Origin: Atkinsonella hypoxylon
Taxonomy: Eukaryota; Ascomycota; Sordariomycetes; Hypocreales; Clavicipitaceae
NCBI GenBank assembly: GCA_000729835.1
Contig: JFHB01000081.1
Span: 62,001-126,000, forward strand
Length of the DNA stretch: 64,000 bases
Reading direction: 5' to 3'
Positions 61,248-64,000 of this stretch are shown here, in pieces. The stretch's first letter is position 1, and every line of letters begins with the position of its first letter. The notes beneath the pieces are model-generated. The model had not been told where the DNA came from and ran no database searches. It worked only from the letters and a program-made list of their open reading frames with translations. Both the position numbers and the translations under genes were made by a program.

Positions 61248-61592
61248 GGGTGGAAGTAGTCATGATCATCAGATACAGATTGGACAGTTTTATTTTTGGT
61301 CCATAATGAAATTTGACGAGTCCATGTAGCGCAGGAAAATAGATGTGCAAACAGATGAACCAGGTGGTTGTTGCTGATCCATGTCACGTGTGTGGTTCTG
61401 AGGTGAGCTCTCGCAGTTTGAGGACAGAAGACCCGAGTCGACTCTTCAACTTGTTGACCTCATCTCTACTTGTGATCCTCCTTCCGCCTGCGCCTCTGCG
61501 TTAGCCACCCAGCCCTGCTATGACCTGAATTCGTCCTGTACATTTAATTCTGAATTTTTCGCCCACTCGGCTGGCTCGAGTTGGTCGTCCAA
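61248..61592. other. Intergenic, 345 bases
   Basis: Spacer and promoter of the SDR gene; nothing else seen. Confidence 0.6.
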
Positions 61593-62882
61593 ATGCCTAT
61601 CCCATTTATAATGTACGTCATCAGCAATGGCCCACCGGACTGGCTGCGCGACAATGCCTACACAATCTTGGCCGTGACGGCAACGCTTACGACCCTATAC
61701 TTCCTCAAGAAGTGGACGTCGGGAGCTATCAATGGCGCCGAAAAGAATCTCCATGGGAAAGTCATCATGATAACAGGGGGCACATCGGGAATAGGTGCAA
61801 TGGCAGCACAGGAGATGGCAGGGCGAGGTGCACAACTTGTTCTCCTAACACACACACCGCCGTCAGATTCGTTCCTCGTCGAATACATACAAGATCTGCG
61901 TAACCTGACAAACAACCAGCTCATTTACGCCGAGCAGGTTGACTTGTCGAGTCTGCACAGCGTCCGAAAGTTTGCGACCAAGTGGATTGACAATGCGCCG
62001 CCGCGTAGGCTCGACATGATTGTCCTGTGTGCAGCAACTGTACCGCCACCAGGTAGCAAGAGAAAGGAAACCAAAGACGGTATTGAAGAGGTGTGGATGA
62101 TTAATTATTTGGCCAACTTCCATCTGCTGAGTATCCTGAGCCCAGCCATCAAGGCCCAACCGTTCGATCGAGATGTGCGCATCATTATAGCTACCTGCTC
62201 CTCATACATTGGGTCGCCATCTCTGAAAGAAATCGTGGATGATAAATCTTGGACACCTTCAGCTGCTTATGCGCAGAGCAAGCTTGCGCTGATGGTGTTC
62301 GGCCAAGCATTCCAGAAACATCTCGACACGTACAAACGACCTGACCAGCTGCCAATGAATGCAAAGGTCATTTTTGTCGACCCGGGCCTCAGTCGCAGTC
62401 CAGGAACGCGGCGCTGGTTGACCAGAGGGTCTCTCCTTGGTTTGGCCATCTACCTCGCTGGATACGCTGTTCCCTGGCTGTTCCTCAAATCTCCTTTCAG
62501 AGGCGCACAGTCTATTCTATATGCTGTGATGGAATCCGGCCTCGCGGTCGGCCACGGGGGGAGACTGATCAAGGAATGTATGGAGGTGGACTATGCTCGC
62601 AGCGAGGTTAAAGACGATGCGGTCGCGAAGAAACTTTGGGAAGAGAGCGATGCGTTGATAGAGCGTGCAGAGAAGGCATCCGCAAAAGCTAGGGCGTTGG
62701 AAAAGGCAGTCCAGGATAAAGAATATGAGAAACAGCAAGAACAAGCACGAATAGAGGAGATCGAAGGACTTGTTGAAACTATTAAGAATGGCAAGCAAAA
62801 GGAGAAGGAGAAGGAGAAGGATAGACAGAAAGGCAAACAGAATAGTAGTAAAAGGAAGAGCAAGAGCAGGAAGGAAAACTAA
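61593..62882 (+). CDS. Membrane-anchored short-chain dehydrogenase/reductase
   Basis: Intronless, 429 residues from the ATG at 61593; the frame extends four codons upstream without ATG. Residues about 22-38 form one membrane helix (AYTILAVTATLTTLYFL), followed by a classical Rossmann SDR: TGGTSGIG cofactor motif (61-68), catalytic Ser in CSSYIG (about 203) and YAQSK (Tyr226, Lys230). A second hydrophobic patch lies near 286-305. The tail after about residue 345 is an extended Lys/Glu helix (KNGKQKEKEKEKDRQKGKQ) ending SKSRKEN, likely coiled coil and very basic. The layout resembles fungal lipid-droplet/ER oxidoreductases such as Env9 and retinol-dehydrogenase-like proteins. The substrate is unknown. 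Confidence 0.87.
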   Translation: MPIPFIMYVISNGPPDWLRDNAYTILAVTATLTTLYFLKKWTSGAINGAEKNLHGKVIMITGGTSGIGAMAAQEMAGRGAQLVLLTHTPPSDSFLVEYIQDLRNLTNNQLIYAEQVDLSSLHSVRKFATKWIDNAPPRRLDMIVLCAATVPPPGSKRKETKDGIEEVWMINYLANFHLLSILSPAIKAQPFDRDVRIIIATCSSYIGSPSLKEIVDDKSWTPSAAYAQSKLALMVFGQAFQKHLDTYKRPDQLPMNAKVIFVDPGLSRSPGTRRWLTRGSLLGLAIYLAGYAVPWLFLKSPFRGAQSILYAVMESGLAVGHGGRLIKECMEVDYARSEVKDDAVAKKLWEESDALIERAEKASAKARALEKAVQDKEYEKQQEQARIEEIEGLVETIKNGKQKEKEKEKDRQKGKQNSSKRKSKSRKEN

Positions 62883-63148
62883 TTCAATAATAATCAAGAC
62901 ATAGATGTCATTGCAAAGCGCGGTATATATATAAATGCTGAAAGTCATCGCTTTTGGAACCCCCTATGCCAACAGCTGGGAAATTGCTCACCGTCAGCCC
63001 CCAACAACTTTCCAGTCCTGTACTCAATAAGTCCTGTTGTGTAGAGTTCTGCCCAGGCTGATGGTGCGAGGTTGCTTTCTGGCATGGTGCTATTGCTATT
63101 GGAAATCATGTAAGAGCTTTAATCTCGCTTCCAGTTGTTGTCTAGCAG
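62883..63148. other. Convergent spacer
   Basis: 266 bases between two converging genes; no feature seen. Confidence 0.6.
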
Positions 63149-64000
63149 CTACTTAAAAGCTCTGTTCCGGCTTTGCAACTGCCCCTGTTTCAAATGTTCT
63201 ACAGCACCGGTCACTGGCCTGTACCAGTTTTTCCTGTCATCACCTAGACATTCACCCACGGTGACGGGCCTGAAACCGTTCCTGAACAAGGACTTGAGCA
63301 TGTATTCGGTCAAATTGTAGACAGGTTCATACAGAATATCATGCTCGATGTCCAGCCACTTGGTTGTGTGGGCATCTTTGCCCTCAACATTCTTGTCCCA
63401 TATATCCTTGGCTTGCTGAATGGCTTCTGGAGTGTTGTGCAAATATCCCTGGGTGTCCATGTTGAAGTAGGTGATGTGGTAGCCTAGGTCTCCCAGTACT
63501 TTGTCCAGCTTGTCATTGCTCGCTGAGTATGGTGGACGCAGGTATGTAGGCATGTAACCCAGTATATCAGCGAGAGCCATCTCGTTGTAAAAGATCTGGT
63601 TGTGGACCTGTTGGTCGCTGATTGATGTCAATTTCTGATGAGACCACGTGTGGCTCGCGACCTGGTGTCCCTCTGCTACCATTCGCCTGATGAGATTGCC
63701 CCAGGGAAGCTTAGGGTCGTTGATGGCGCCTTTTCCCAAGTTGCGACCAGTGATGAAGAAGGTTGCTTTTGCCTTGTACCTCTGCCGGTATTTTGTCAGC
63801 ATCTATTGCGTCTTGGTGGAATGCTGACCATTGTCGTTCTGTGACGGACCTTCAGCAAGTCAAGTAAATACGACGTGTACTTATATGGCCCATCGTCGTA
63901 TGTCAATGCAATGACACCATTCTTCTCACAGTGGTAGATGCCTTTCCCGTAGGGAACGGGGCCCTTCTTTAGTCGCTTGATGTGACTTGTATCTGGCCCA
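63149..64000 (-). CDS. Chitin deacetylase (NodB/CE4 polysaccharide deacetylase), 5' end off the window
   Basis: Two visible exons, 64000-63850 (incomplete) and 63781-63149, are separated by a 68 nt intron (GTCCGT donor, CTGAC branch, CGGCAG acceptor). The join LLDLLK/RYKAKATFFITG is the expected family continuity, so the ATG at 63802 lies inside the intron and is not the start. CE4 motifs are present: TYDDGP (metal and catalytic Asp pair), HTWSH (metal His pair), RPPYS, and FNMDTQGY. The region before TYDDGP (YGKGIYHCEKNGVIAL) is normal for chitin deacetylases. The enzyme removes acetyl groups from chitin in the cell wall and is normally secreted; the signal peptide and any chitin-binding domain would lie beyond 64000. 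The visible C-terminus ends QSRNRAFK without a GPI-type tail. Confidence 0.93.

Noticed and set aside
63782..63802. ATG at 63802 as start of the chitin deacetylase
   Set aside because: It falls inside an intron with a CTGAC branch site; the upstream exon carries the catalytic TYDDGP motif and joins in frame at 63781.

Overview
This 64 kb window comes from the nuclear genome of a filamentous ascomycete. The evidence is short spliceosomal introns (about 50-170 nt, GT donors, CTAAC/CTGAC-type branch points), intron-poor genes and a family set typical of Pezizomycotina: a Dicer-like protein without a PAZ domain, a Pth11-like seven-helix receptor, Sch9, mannitol-1-phosphate dehydrogenase, small cysteine-rich secreted proteins and chitin deacetylase. 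The mix fits a sordariomycete, probably hypocrealean. That placement rests on protein recall, not on a search.

Layout. The left part (1-23,000) is accessory in character: genes are sparse and mostly taxonomically restricted, and repeats are common. It holds a secreted FGE/SUMF1-fold protein (112-1449, minus), an unknown protein (3314-4174, minus), a two-exon unknown protein recovered by splicing (5914-6643, minus), a Pth11-like receptor whose exons I reassembled (9999-11381, minus), an Old Yellow Enzyme (13358-14675, plus), a six-cysteine secreted protein (15295-15630, minus), a block of transition-riddled repeats (about 15,960-17,790), a fatty-acid-hydroxylase-family enzyme (20478-21533, plus) and a three-exon six-cysteine secreted peptide (22221-22604, minus).

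The right part (23,500-64,000) is denser and mostly housekeeping: Dicer-like 1 (23518-28284, minus), coatomer beta' (31542-34377, minus), Sch9-type AGC kinase (36828-39041, plus), glucose-6-phosphate isomerase (40777-42666, plus), mannitol-1-phosphate 5-dehydrogenase (46796-48081, plus), a DUF4419 protein with a signal peptide (48949-50220, plus), augmin subunit HAUS6 (50631-52856, plus), mitoribosomal bS21m (53073-53810, minus), an RBM25/Snu71-like splicing factor (54738-57181, plus), a DUF2235 hydrolase-like protein (59150-61247, plus), a membrane-anchored SDR (61593-62882, plus) and the 3' part of a chitin deacetylase that runs off the window (63149 to the right edge, minus).

How they work together. 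There is no operon logic in a fungal chromosome. PGI and mannitol-1-phosphate dehydrogenase are consecutive recognisable genes and catalyse consecutive steps through fructose-6-phosphate. Sch9 is a nutrient-signalling kinase just upstream of them. Dicer-like 1 and the repeat relics are two independent signs of genome defence: the repeat copies differ mainly by C/T and G/A transitions, as expected after repeat-induced point mutation. The least described content is the pair of cysteine-rich secreted proteins, the secreted SUMF1-fold protein, a 285 bp inverted-repeat element, an interstitial telomere-type tract and a set of unusual AAG 3' splice sites. I did not see an operon-like or defence-island-like new system.
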